64,000 nt of DNA from Ardenticatenaceae bacterium (GTDB lineage Bacteria > Chloroflexota > Anaerolineae > Promineifilales > Promineifilaceae), in assembly GCA_020634375.1 (NCBI GenBank), contig JACKBX010000011.1, positions 62,001 through 126,000 on the forward strand, given 5' to 3'. Below, one piece after another: positions 49,986 through 58,457 of the stretch. The notes under the pieces were generated by a model. That model did not search any database, was not told where the DNA came from, and saw nothing but the letters and a program-made list of their open reading frames with translations. Each line of letters begins with the position of its first letter. The stretch's first letter is position 1. A program made the translations under genes and the position numbers.

Positions 49986-52484
49986 ATGACAATTGCATGG
50001 TTCCATGAAGAAACATTAGGCGATATTTCTTTAGTAGGTGGAAAAGGGGCCAATTTAGGGAAGATGGTGCGGGCCGGGCTGCCTGTTCCTCCCGGATTCT
50101 GCGTCACGACTGACGCGTACAAACAGTTTATTCAGGAAATGGGCCTGTGGCCGGAGATGAACTATGCCCTGGCAAACTTACCAGCACGAGAAGCGGGCGA
50201 AACCATTCGCCAGATGATTGAAAAAGCATCCATGCCACAGCCAGTTTTCCATGCCATTCAAAACGCATACACCAATCTCAACAGCGGGTATGCTCCGGTT
50301 GCTGTCCGTTCCTCTGCTACCGCAGAAGACCTGGCCGAAGCCAGCTTTGCCGGGCAGCAAGAAAGCTATTTGGGTGTTCGCGGGACAGATAATCTAGCCT
50401 TGCACGTCCAACGTTGCTGGGCCTCATTGTGGACAGAACGAGCCATTGCTTATCGTGAACAAAATCAATTTCCACACGAGCAGGTCAGTTTAGCGGTCGT
50501 GGTGCAAGAAATGGTTGCCTCGGATGTGTCTGGCGTGCTGTTCACCATGAATCCGATTACGCAGCAAAAGGATGAAATGCTGGTCAATGCCGCATATGGG
50601 TTAGGCGAAAGTGTCGTTTCCGGGCGCGTCACGCCAGATACTTACAGGATCGCTCGCAAACGTTTTCATCTTCTGGAGCAGGTATGCGGTACAAAAGAGA
50701 TACGCATTGATATGGAACCGGATGGCGATGGTACGTTGGAGTCCTACATCGCCACTGCCGAGCGTGAGCGTTTGTGTTTGGATACTCCTTCATTGCAGCA
50801 GCTATCTGTCTTGGGGCAAAAGGTTGAAAGTTATTATGGCACGCCACAAGATATTGAATGGGCAATTGCAGACAGCCAACTGTATCTTTTGCAAACACGT
50901 CCGGTCACGACAACGGCCGTTCCCACATTAGAGCCGCAGCCCCTCAGCCGATTACAGCACGCCATCCTAAATGACATTTTGGAACACTACCCAGACCCGC
51001 CTTACCCGCTAGATTATTCGGCCGTCACCGACAGCTACCAGCAGCTAACCGACGTACTTGGCAGCTATGGCGTGAAACTACCACCTGCAAACGAAATCAT
51101 ATTGCTTGATCAGGATGGCATTCCCACCGTTGGTCCGCCTGCACCACGTTTCACCAGAGTAATCCTGAAACTGTTCAGCAATTTGCGTAAGAGTCTAAAA
51201 ACCGACCCAAATTTGTGGATAGCACAGCAGCACGCAGGCTTTCTATCTGAATTGCAAGAGCTTCGTACGATAGACGTCACCCCTCTGGATAATCAGGAAT
51301 TGGTGCAGTTTATCCGCCAGTCGGTAAACGTGACCAGTCGAGTGGGCACAATCCGCTTTCGTGATTTCATCGTCCCGGCCATCATGCGCTCAATCTGGCT
51401 CAACATCTTGCTGCGTTTTGCCAAAAAGGACAAACAAACCCACGCAATGGATTTACTGGGGAATCTACCTTATAAAACTGCGGTCATTGATCAGGCCTTG
51501 CGCCAGCTTGCTTTTGAAGCGCAAAAAATCCCCACCATTCGTGAGGTTCTTGCAAACACAAATATGGAATTAGTCATTCCAACGCTGCAAAAAAGCACTG
51601 AGGGGCAGGTTTTTCTGGAAAAGGTTCAACGCTTTTTAGATGAGCATGGGGCACGCACCATGAAAATGTATCTCCCCTTTTCTAATCGCTCCTGGTCTGA
51701 AACGCCCGCTACCTTACTAACTACACTTTCTGTTTTTCTCCGTTCAGACAAACCTTTTGTGGCAGCACACGAACATAACAACGAAGTGCATCAAGCCATT
51801 CTGGCGCAAATGCCAGGCTGGCTGCGCCAGACGTTTACAACCACGTTGGAAAAATTCCGTACGGGTCACATTGCCCGCGAATCAACGCTTTACACGATTG
51901 AAGAAGGCTTTTTGCAGGCACGTCGCGGCGTCGATGAAGCTGCACAGCGGTTGGTAAATAATGGAGCGCTGCCCAACGCAACCCTGATTATTTACCTCAC
52001 ATTAACTGAACTGTTTGATGCTTTGAATGACTCTTTGCCAGCAAAGGCGGTGTCTCGATTGGTTTCGCGCCGCGAAAAGATGAGGCCGCAAGCAATGCGT
52101 GCCTGGCGGGGACAATGGCAAACTGCAAGAAAACCTGTGTCGGGCACGGCCGTTCTACAAGGCTTATCTGGCAGCCCTGGCTACGCCGAAGGGCCAGTGC
52201 GGATTGTCAACGGCCCCGCCGAATTTGACAAACTACAACCAGGCGACGTACTTGTATGCCCGTACACAGACCCCGCCTGGACACCCCTTTTTACACTTGC
52301 CTGCGCCGTCATTGCCGACACAGGCGGGCCACTTTCCCATGCGGCCATTGTCGCCCGCGAATATGGCATTCCGGCCGTGCTTGGAACTCAAGCAGCAACC
52401 ACATCGCTTAAAAACGGCGATTACGTTAGCGTCGATGGGCAAAGCGGAGAAATTCAATTGCGGCAAAACAAACACGAAAGTTAG
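49986..52484 (+). CDS. Rifampicin-phosphotransferase-like PEP-synthase-family enzyme
   Basis: This is 832 residues. The N-terminal PPDK/PEP-synthase ATP-grasp domain (1-310) has LVGGKGANLGKMVRAGLPVPPGF, VRSSATAEDLAEASFAGQQES and LVNAAYGLGESVVSGRVTPD. A middle region of about 400 residues lacks similarity I can name. The C-terminal swivelling domain carries the phospho-His in DTGGPLSHAAIVAREYGIPAV (about residue 785). The PEP/pyruvate TIM barrel that ends true PEP synthase is missing. This three-part layout and length are those of rifampicin phosphotransferase (ATP to AMP + Pi, phosphorylating the drug), though homologues with other substrates exist. Confidence 0.8.
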   Translation: MTIAWFHEETLGDISLVGGKGANLGKMVRAGLPVPPGFCVTTDAYKQFIQEMGLWPEMNYALANLPAREAGETIRQMIEKASMPQPVFHAIQNAYTNLNSGYAPVAVRSSATAEDLAEASFAGQQESYLGVRGTDNLALHVQRCWASLWTERAIAYREQNQFPHEQVSLAVVVQEMVASDVSGVLFTMNPITQQKDEMLVNAAYGLGESVVSGRVTPDTYRIARKRFHLLEQVCGTKEIRIDMEPDGDGTLESYIATAERERLCLDTPSLQQLSVLGQKVESYYGTPQDIEWAIADSQLYLLQTRPVTTTAVPTLEPQPLSRLQHAILNDILEHYPDPPYPLDYSAVTDSYQQLTDVLGSYGVKLPPANEIILLDQDGIPTVGPPAPRFTRVILKLFSNLRKSLKTDPNLWIAQQHAGFLSELQELRTIDVTPLDNQELVQFIRQSVNVTSRVGTIRFRDFIVPAIMRSIWLNILLRFAKKDKQTHAMDLLGNLPYKTAVIDQALRQLAFEAQKIPTIREVLANTNMELVIPTLQKSTEGQVFLEKVQRFLDEHGARTMKMYLPFSNRSWSETPATLLTTLSVFLRSDKPFVAAHEHNNEVHQAILAQMPGWLRQTFTTTLEKFRTGHIARESTLYTIEEGFLQARRGVDEAAQRLVNNGALPNATLIIYLTLTELFDALNDSLPAKAVSRLVSRREKMRPQAMRAWRGQWQTARKPVSGTAVLQGLSGSPGYAEGPVRIVNGPAEFDKLQPGDVLVCPYTDPAWTPLFTLACAVIADTGGPLSHAAIVAREYGIPAVLGTQAATTSLKNGDYVSVDGQSGEIQLRQNKHES

Positions 52485-52544
52485 AAATATCCCAACTTTC
52501 ACCCTTACTCTCCGCCATTGATTCGCAACGATGAAAATCAACGG

Positions 52545-52550
52545 TATAAT
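52545..52550 (+). promoter_or_regulatory. Possible -10 of the inositol-phosphate synthase gene
   Basis: A perfect TATAAT lies 47 bases before the start at 52598. No convincing -35 sits at the right distance; TTGATT at 52518 gives a 21-base spacer. The gene has an AGGAGCAATT ribosome-binding site. Confidence 0.4.
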
Positions 52551-52597
52551 GCCATGCTGCCAACCATCGGCACGAAGAAACAAGTATAGGAGCAATT

Positions 52598-53680
52598 ATG
52601 TCTGAACAACGAAAAAAGGTTCGTGTGGCAATCATCGGTATTGGCAACTGCGCTTCCTCCCTTGTGCAAGGGTTGGAGTATTACAAAAACGCTCCCGATG
52701 ATGCCGAAATCCCTGGCCTGATGCACGCCACTGTTGGCGGGTATCACGTCCGTGATATTGAGCTTTCGGCTGCTTTTGATGTCGTGGCCGGAAAAGTCGG
52801 TAAAGATTTGAGCGAGGCAATTTGGGCACATCCCAACAACACCATCAAATTTGCTGACGTTCCCTATTTGAATGTCCCCGTTCATCGAGGCATGACCCAT
52901 GACGGGCTGGGCAAATATGTCAGCACAGTCGTCGAAAAGTCCCCTGGGCCAACCGATAACATCGTTAAAATCTTGAAAGATACGGGAACTGATGTGGTCA
53001 TCAATTTCTTGCCCGTAGGCTCGGAAATGGCAACCAAATGGTATGTTGAACAAGTGATGGATGCGGGTTGCGCTTTTGTCAACGGCATCCCTGTTTTCAT
53101 TGCCAGCTCGCCCTACTGGAGCAAACGCTTTGAGGAGCGCGGGCTGCCCATCATTGGCGACGACATCAAAAGCCAGGTGGGAGCCACTATTACACACCGT
53201 GTGCTGACCAATCTGTTCAAAGACCGAGGTATTCACCTTGACCGCACTTACCAACTGAATTTTGGCGGCAACATGGACTTTTATAATATGTTGGAACGGG
53301 AACGGCTGGAATCAAAGAAGATTTCTAAGACAAATGCCGTGACCAGCCAGCTTCCTTATGATTTGGGAGCGGAGAACGTCCATGTCGGGCCAAGCGATTA
53401 CGTGCCCTGGCTGACTGACCGCAAATGGTGCCACATTCGCATGGAAGGGCGGGCCTTTGGCAATGTGCCATTGAACCTGGAACTAAAGCTGGAAGTGTGG
53501 GATTCGCCCAATTCCGCCGGGGTGATGATTGACGCAGCACGCTGCGCAAAATTAGCTCTAGATCGGGGCATTGGCGGCCCGTTGATTGCACCAGCTTCCT
53601 ACTTTATGAAGTCGCCGCCACAGCAGTTCACAGATGACGTGGCCCGCAAGATGACGGAAGATTTTATTGCTGGAAAGTGA
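52598..53680 (+). CDS. ino1: Myo-inositol-1(3)-phosphate synthase
   Basis: This 360-residue NAD-dependent enzyme converts glucose-6-phosphate to inositol-3-phosphate. The NAD motif VAIIGIGNCASSLVQGLEYY is at the N-terminus, followed by PGLMHATVGGYHVRDIELSAAFDV (in parts). Catalytic-region motifs NFLPVGSE, GIPVFIASS, DDIKSQVGAT (with the essential Lys), LNFGGNMDFYNM and SKTNAVTSQL are complete. The compact, about 360-residue form is the archaeal/actinobacterial type. The product can feed inositol phospholipids, mycothiol-like thiols or compatible solutes; a diacylglycerol-kinase-type lipid kinase lies 1 kb downstream on the other strand. Confidence 0.93.
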   Translation: MSEQRKKVRVAIIGIGNCASSLVQGLEYYKNAPDDAEIPGLMHATVGGYHVRDIELSAAFDVVAGKVGKDLSEAIWAHPNNTIKFADVPYLNVPVHRGMTHDGLGKYVSTVVEKSPGPTDNIVKILKDTGTDVVINFLPVGSEMATKWYVEQVMDAGCAFVNGIPVFIASSPYWSKRFEERGLPIIGDDIKSQVGATITHRVLTNLFKDRGIHLDRTYQLNFGGNMDFYNMLERERLESKKISKTNAVTSQLPYDLGAENVHVGPSDYVPWLTDRKWCHIRMEGRAFGNVPLNLELKLEVWDSPNSAGVMIDAARCAKLALDRGIGGPLIAPASYFMKSPPQQFTDDVARKMTEDFIAGK

Positions 53681-53693
53681 GGATAGAGTGTAG

Positions 53694-53744
53694 AGATAGA
53701 GATAGAGAGTTTTCTCGACTAATTACCTCTATCTCTATCTTTTT
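53694..53744 (+). terminator. GATAGA-word hairpin acting as a terminator
   Basis: AGATAGAGATAGAG and CTCTATCTCTATCT are perfect 14-bp arms around a 19-base loop, followed by TTTTT. It lies 14 bases after the ino1 stop. This is the clearest case of a word-repeat hairpin in a terminator position. Confidence 0.75.
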
Positions 53745-53750
53745 CTGATA

Positions 53751-54710
53751 ATGCGCGTTTCGTCTAAAGTGCCAGTGCACGCAGCGGCAATGGGGGTAGT
53801 TGCTTACCTGGCGCAGCGTTTTACCTATTTAGAGGCGGCAGCATGGCAGGAATTGGTGGAGAACGGCCGTATTACCTGCAACGGCCGTACTTGCAACCCC
53901 ACCACCCTCATCCATCCTGGCGACACCATCACCTGCGACCTGCCCGATGTTCCCGTGCCACCAGAAGTCAATCTCAATTACACGATTGTTTATGAAGACA
54001 ATTGGCTGCTGGGCATCGACAAACCCGGCCATTTGCGCGTTCACAGTCAGGGGAAATTCGTTACGGCAAATCTAATTTACCACTTGCGCACGCAGCACCA
54101 GCCTCCTTACCCGGAAGCAGAACTGGTTAATCGGCTGGATGCAGACACCTCCGGGGTTGTACTGATAGCCCGAAATAAGGAAGTCAAACGCGCCCTCTCG
54201 GTACAATTTGCCGCAGGTGAAGTAGAGAAAGTGTACGTGGCTGTGGTGCAAGGCATTCCACAGCCGCTAACGGGAAGCATTGACCAGCCCATTGGCCAGG
54301 TAACGGGCTCCCGGCTGCGTCATCGTTATGGCGTGATGGAAGGGGGGAAAACGGCCGTTACCTACTACCAAACCCTCGCCACCTACGGAAACCATCATGC
54401 CCTGCTGGAACTGCACCCGCAAACCGGGCGTACACACCAACTGCGTGTTCACCTGGCGACCATCGGCCACCCCATTGTGGGTGACGCTCTGTATACATTG
54501 AATGACGAAGCGTTTTTGGATTGGGTGCGGGAACGGCCATTACTGCCAATGATGCAAGGCATGACGCGTCAAGCCTTACACTGCTGCGAAACACGCTTCA
54601 CCCATCCCATCATCGACACAACTTGCACGATTACTGCCCCACTGCCAGCAGACATGGAAAAGTTATTAGAGCAAGTTGCAAGTTACAGGTTGCAGGTTAC
54701 AAATCTGTAA
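53751..54710 (+). CDS. RluA-family rRNA/tRNA pseudouridine synthase
   Basis: This is 319 residues. An N-terminal S4-like RNA-binding part (YLEAAAWQELVENGRITCNG, PGDTITCDLP) is followed by the catalytic domain with LLGIDKPGHLRVHSQG, the catalytic-Asp motif ELVNRLDADTSGVVLIARN (family consensus HRLDxxTSG, here NRLD), and LHPQTGRTHQLRVHLATIGHPIVGD. The His-to-Asn change next to the catalytic region is minor. The last residues (SYRLQVTNL) are encoded by the repeat word of the hairpin at 54671-54729, so the native C-terminus probably once ended earlier. The target uridine cannot be predicted. Confidence 0.9.
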   Translation: MRVSSKVPVHAAAMGVVAYLAQRFTYLEAAAWQELVENGRITCNGRTCNPTTLIHPGDTITCDLPDVPVPPEVNLNYTIVYEDNWLLGIDKPGHLRVHSQGKFVTANLIYHLRTQHQPPYPEAELVNRLDADTSGVVLIARNKEVKRALSVQFAAGEVEKVYVAVVQGIPQPLTGSIDQPIGQVTGSRLRHRYGVMEGGKTAVTYYQTLATYGNHHALLELHPQTGRTHQLRVHLATIGHPIVGDALYTLNDEAFLDWVRERPLLPMMQGMTRQALHCCETRFTHPIIDTTCTITAPLPADMEKLLEQVASYRLQVTNL

Positions 54711-54729
54711 CTTGTAACTTGCAACCTGC
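54671..54729. repeat. TTGCAAGTTACAGG-word hairpin across a stop codon
   Basis: Left arm 54671-54695 (GCAAGTTGCAAGTTACAGG...) and right arm 54705-54729 (CTGTAACTTGTAACTTGC...) pair at 22 of 25 positions, the rest G-T. The stop of the RluA-type gene (54708-54710) is in the right arm, and the convergent lipid-kinase gene ends 1 base beyond it. Confidence 0.88.
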
Positions 54730-54730
54730 A

Positions 54731-55693
54731 TCACAATGGTTTACCCGGTTGGCTGAACAAATCTGCGGGGGCGGTAGCGGGGCAAAGCAAGCGTAATGCG
54801 CCCGGTTTAATTTCACAAGAAAGGGGGGTGTGTCCGGCACGGTCGCCATCGGTTTGGCAGGGCATGATAGGATCGGTGTGAACGGTAATGGAACGGCCGT
54901 GTATCAATTGCACATTTGGGTCATCCAGGTGAGCGCCGCGCAGCGCTTTGGCAATATAACCCATTGTTTTCGCCAGCCCTTTGCCACGAAAAAGCCATAC
55001 CTCGAACAAGCCATCGTCTAAATACGCCTTTGGACTCAGGGTAATTTCACCGCCATACATGCGACAATTGCTGATCAGGACAAGGACGTAATCGTCTTCG
55101 TAGATACGGCCGTCTATCTCAACCTTTGCGTGCATATCGGGAAGGGTTGGCGCAAGTGTCAGCCCTTGCAGCGCATAACCAAGCGGCCCTATACGTTTAG
55201 ACCATTTGGGGCGTGGTTCAAGTGCATGAACCAGGTAGCCATCGGCTCCTGTACCAGCCCATAGCATCCAGTAACGGCCGTTGCCCCCCTCACGGCGCGT
55301 AAAACCCAAATCCATGCACTGCACCAACCCATCTGCCAAAACGTCAGCCGCTTGCAACAACTTTTGCCGATTAACCAACCCTGGTCGCGGCATCAACAAT
55401 TCCTTCGCAAAAGAATTGGCCGTCCCCACCGGCAAAGGCGCCATAACCGTTTCACTCCCAGCAAGGCCATTTGCCACCTCCCCCAATGTACCATCACCAC
55501 CAGCAGCCAACACCAACTCATGCCCAGCCTCAGCCGCCTGGCGTGCCAAGTCAGCTGCGTGTCCAGCTGCTTGCGTGGCGCAAACCTCAGTTTGCCAACC
55601 ACGCGCTCGCCAAATATCTATCACTAATTCAATTGTCGGCAATAAATTTGCTGGCCCAGCTAGGGGATTGTAAATCAAGGTTGCCCGCCGCAT
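54731..55693 (-). CDS. Diacylglycerol-kinase family lipid kinase
   Basis: This is 320 residues from the ATG at 55693, overlapping the previous gene by 65 bases. The DAGK catalytic domain is recognisable by LIYNPLAGPAN, LVLAAGGDGTLGEVANGL (the GGDGT nucleotide loop, about residue 65), and LPVGTANSFAKEL. The C-terminal half has DLGFTRREGG, WAGTGADGYLVHAL and DDGLFEVWLFRG. The family phosphorylates diacylglycerol, sphingoid bases or related lipids, as in YegS/DgkB. With a P-loop kinase directly upstream it forms a two-gene unit. Confidence 0.9.
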   Translation of the reverse strand: MRRATLIYNPLAGPANLLPTIELVIDIWRARGWQTEVCATQAAGHAADLARQAAEAGHELVLAAGGDGTLGEVANGLAGSETVMAPLPVGTANSFAKELLMPRPGLVNRQKLLQAADVLADGLVQCMDLGFTRREGGNGRYWMLWAGTGADGYLVHALEPRPKWSKRIGPLGYALQGLTLAPTLPDMHAKVEIDGRIYEDDYVLVLISNCRMYGGEITLSPKAYLDDGLFEVWLFRGKGLAKTMGYIAKALRGAHLDDPNVQLIHGRSITVHTDPIMPCQTDGDRAGHTPLSCEIKPGALRLLCPATAPADLFSQPGKPL

Positions 55694-56282
55694 TTGCTTC
55701 CACCTGCACCCAATACTGATACAGTTGCCTTGCCAATGGCTTCGGCGCTGTATGGGTCGTATCCAAAATGATATGAGGCCCCACAATGGGTTCCTGCTTC
55801 TCTACCATCCATTTATAAACCGACCAATCCGCATCTGACAAGTCTATTTTTTGCCGCTCCCCTGACATACGTTGCAACAAACGCTTCCGAATCGTCTCTT
55901 GCGCGGCCTGCACCAAAGCAACAGCTACGGGCGCTCCACATTCCTTGGCTAACCGCACAACCCGTTCCCGGCGAGCTGCCAGGTAATTTGAGGCATCAAA
56001 TACAACACGTTGTCCCCTCTTCAAGCGGCGAACAATCAACTGATAGCTGATGTCATATACTTTTTCCATCTCAGTGGCAGTGTAGACTGGACGATTATGT
56101 AACTGCACCCGCACCCAATCTGTGCTGATGAGAACAAACGACAGCATAGGATGCACCTCTTGAACAATAGAGGATTTCCCACTGCCAGGCAGGCCTGCCA
56201 TGAGCAGTAAGCTTCCGCCTGAACGCACAATGGGTGAGTCCGGCAGAATCGCGTCAATTTCATCAACCATCATATTTAGCAT
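55629..56282 (-). CDS. P-loop kinase/ATPase (AAA_33, zeta-toxin-like fold)
   Basis: This is about 217 residues. Walker A is LMAGLPGSGKSSIVQEVHP (about residue 30). A Walker B-like Asp is in RVVFDASNYLAARRERVVRLA, and LID-type arginines lie in IRKRLLQRMSG. The DxxHPMLSFVLISTDWVR segment binds the acceptor. This is the pattern of the AAA_33 group, which includes polynucleotide-kinase-like and zeta-toxin-like enzymes of varied substrate. The downstream overlap with the lipid-kinase gene suggests joint expression. The function is not assignable beyond phosphotransfer. Confidence 0.82.
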   Translation of the reverse strand: MLNMMVDEIDAILPDSPIVRSGGSLLLMAGLPGSGKSSIVQEVHPMLSFVLISTDWVRVQLHNRPVYTATEMEKVYDISYQLIVRRLKRGQRVVFDASNYLAARRERVVRLAKECGAPVAVALVQAAQETIRKRLLQRMSGERQKIDLSDADWSVYKWMVEKQEPIVGPHIILDTTHTAPKPLARQLYQYWVQVEANAAGNLDLQSPSWASKFIADN

Positions 56283-56909
56283 TTCACATCCGTGCCTCAA
56301 CACGAATTATAACGCCTATGATGCGCTCAGTGAATGGGCCACTATACCTATTGTGTCTCGAATATGTCGGGGAAATGTAAGGAAAAGAATGACAAAAAGG
56401 CGAAGAGCTTAGATTGATGTCATTTAAATACCAATCTAAGCTCTTTCTCCTTTCCTCTTCCCTTCTATTACGGCGATGTCATGATGTGGTGCAAAGTAAC
56501 AGGTAACAGTGGGGCAACGATGTAGGCAATGATGTACCAGCAATGTAAGCAACGTTGAGTCTACAGTGTAACAGTGATGTGTCTATGAGATTACTTTGCA
56601 AATTACAATGCAATCAAGAATGCCAGCACCATGATATTCTCAATGTAAAGGGATTAGAGTGACGCATCGCGGGCTACTAAGCGGGCAGTGATGATGGCTG
56701 CAACGTATTGATGGTGGAGGCCAACTATTGTGTGTGATGTTGCTACGATGGGGATCAATGATGCTTTGCGTCAATTAAACGGCTTTTACCGTATGCCTCT
56801 TTTATAACAAGGAAGTGTTACAATTTCTGTTACAACTTGTGATATTTTTCCAGAATGGCCGCCAAGTGTTTTTTGCGCCTTAGCGGCCTGTTTTATTTGC
56901 TGAATAAGA
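56283..56909. other. Long non-coding gap with a terminator and a word-rich stretch
   Basis: This is 627 bases with no supportable gene. A 14-bp terminator hairpin sits at 56403-56445. From about 56465 to 56740 the plus strand repeats short words such as CAATGATGT, CAACGATGTA, CAGTGATGTG and GATGATGG, giving a low-complexity, codon-like rhythm with stops in every frame. It could be a decayed gene, a tandem-repeat remnant or an unrecognised RNA. No tRNA or riboswitch fold was recognised. Confidence 0.5.
56403..56455 (-). terminator. Terminator hairpin downstream of the HMG-CoA reductase operon
   Basis: AAGAGCTTAGATTG and CAATCTAAGCTCTT are perfect 14-bp arms around 15 bases. On the minus strand the stem is followed by CGCCTTTTTGTC; on the plus strand by TCTCCTTTCCTC. 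It lies about 450 bases beyond the reductase stop and 120 before the P-loop kinase start. Confidence 0.6.
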
Positions 56910-58457
56910 TTAACGATTACGGCCGTACTGTTCGTGACTCGACACCCAATCCGATGACGAAATTGCTGCGGCTAGAGAAATCTCGCCAGCCAGAGCCGCG
57001 CCCGCCACAATCTCAGCAAAACGGTGCACCTTGCCCTTGCCGAAACAACCCAATGTTTCCAGGCACTCCCGCTGTGTTGCCAACCCAACACCTCCGCCAT
57101 AAGTTGCCACAATAAGCGACGGAATAGTCAAAGACATGTACAAATCTTTCTCTGGGGTCAACTCCGTATACAGCACCCCTGCAGAAGATTCAGACACATT
57201 CGCCACGTCTTGCCCGGTAGCGATGAAAATAGCGGTGATGGCATTGGCCGAATGCAGCCCGTTGTTATTGGCACCGGAAAGAATGGAACCAACATTTGCC
57301 ACACCATAATGATAATGAAGCCCTTCCGGTTCCACGCGCATATGCTGGATAAGCACATCCCGCTTGATGATAGCCTCGGCAGTGACACGCTTGCCCCGTG
57401 TGCGCATAATGTTGATTTGGGATGCTTTTTTGTCGGTAGCAAAATTGGATTCCAGGTAGAAATGTTTAATTTTGCCATCGTTGTAATTATCTAATACCCA
57501 ACTGCACGCGGCGAAAGTGGCGCGGCCAACCATGTTTTGACCGGCGGCATCGCCCGTATAATAATTAAAACGCAAATAGACAAACTTGCTTGCCAGGTAA
57601 GGGTCTATATCTTTCAAGCGAGCAACACTGGAGGTTGCTTCTGCTTCTTCACGGATTTTGTCCAGATTGGCATAAACCCACTTCACAAATTCACGCCCCT
57701 GCCGTGCGTCTTCAAAGACAAATACCGGGGCACGCTGCATGGCATCAGCCACAACGCTGACTTTCACGCCGCCGCTAAGGTTAACCACTTTCATGCCGCG
57801 ATTGTAGGAGGCAACGAGTGTGCCTTCGGTGGTTGCCAGGGGGATGATGAAGTCACCCTGGGCATGTTCGCCATGAATAGTAAGCGGCCCGGCAAACCCC
57901 AAAGGGATTTGCGCTACGCCAGTAAAATGCTCAATATTGCCCTGAGTGGTATGGGGGTCAAAAGAATATTGGGCAGCATGTTGTAATTTGGTTCCGGTGA
58001 ATTCTTCAACGAACTTTTGGCGGTTTGCAATGGCTTCCGGCGAGTAGTCGTCTCTGGGATCGCGCGGGATACGCACCATGTCCTCTGTGGAACTGGTGAT
58101 GGCATCTTCGACTTTGAGTTTGAGTTTACCAAAGGGCTTGGCTTTGAAGGCAATCTCGATCTCATGTTTCCCCTCAGGTAGGGCAGGGATGGCCGCAATG
58201 ACATGCACGATTGTGCGCAAAGGAAATGGTACGGGAGTTTGGCCGTCTACTTCGGCGGGGGAAAGGGCACGGCCGTTTCCCACTTCCAGACGCACATCTG
58301 CCAACGGAACCGGCTGCCCATCAATCTTTACCTCTTGCAGCCCGGTAAACTCTGCGTCACTCAAGCGATTCTTGATCGAAAATTGCACCCCATCCTGTAA
58401 ATTTTGCAAACTGCCGAACGTGTATAACTGCTTCAAAATCATACTTGGGATCAACAT
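56910..58457 (-). CDS. Class I HMG-CoA reductase with an extra N-terminal domain
   Basis: This is 515 residues. The ATG at 58457 overlaps the TGA of the preceding gene (TGATG) after GAGGAGG, so the genes are coupled. Residues about 115-515 are HMG-CoA reductase: IPLGFAGPLTIHG, LATTEGTLVASYNRG (catalytic Glu), NFATDKKASQIN (Lys), ATGQDVANVSESSAG (Asp), and the C-terminal His in SSHEQYGRNR. The loop sequences fit class I. Residues 1-110 (GSLQNLQDGVQFSIKNRL, EVKIDGQPVPLADV) are an added beta-rich domain that reminds me of the DUF6379/C-glycoside deglycosidase beta family. Reductase activity would make mevalonate for isoprenoids; no other mevalonate-pathway gene is here. Confidence 0.88.
   Translation of the reverse strand: MLIPSMILKQLYTFGSLQNLQDGVQFSIKNRLSDAEFTGLQEVKIDGQPVPLADVRLEVGNGRALSPAEVDGQTPVPFPLRTIVHVIAAIPALPEGKHEIEIAFKAKPFGKLKLKVEDAITSSTEDMVRIPRDPRDDYSPEAIANRQKFVEEFTGTKLQHAAQYSFDPHTTQGNIEHFTGVAQIPLGFAGPLTIHGEHAQGDFIIPLATTEGTLVASYNRGMKVVNLSGGVKVSVVADAMQRAPVFVFEDARQGREFVKWVYANLDKIREEAEATSSVARLKDIDPYLASKFVYLRFNYYTGDAAGQNMVGRATFAACSWVLDNYNDGKIKHFYLESNFATDKKASQINIMRTRGKRVTAEAIIKRDVLIQHMRVEPEGLHYHYGVANVGSILSGANNNGLHSANAITAIFIATGQDVANVSESSAGVLYTELTPEKDLYMSLTIPSLIVATYGGGVGLATQRECLETLGCFGKGKVHRFAEIVAGAALAGEISLAAAISSSDWVSSHEQYGRNR

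Noticed and set aside
49986..52484. Annotation as phosphoenolpyruvate synthase
   Set aside because: The C-terminal PEP/pyruvate-binding TIM barrel is missing; the protein ends shortly after the phospho-His domain.
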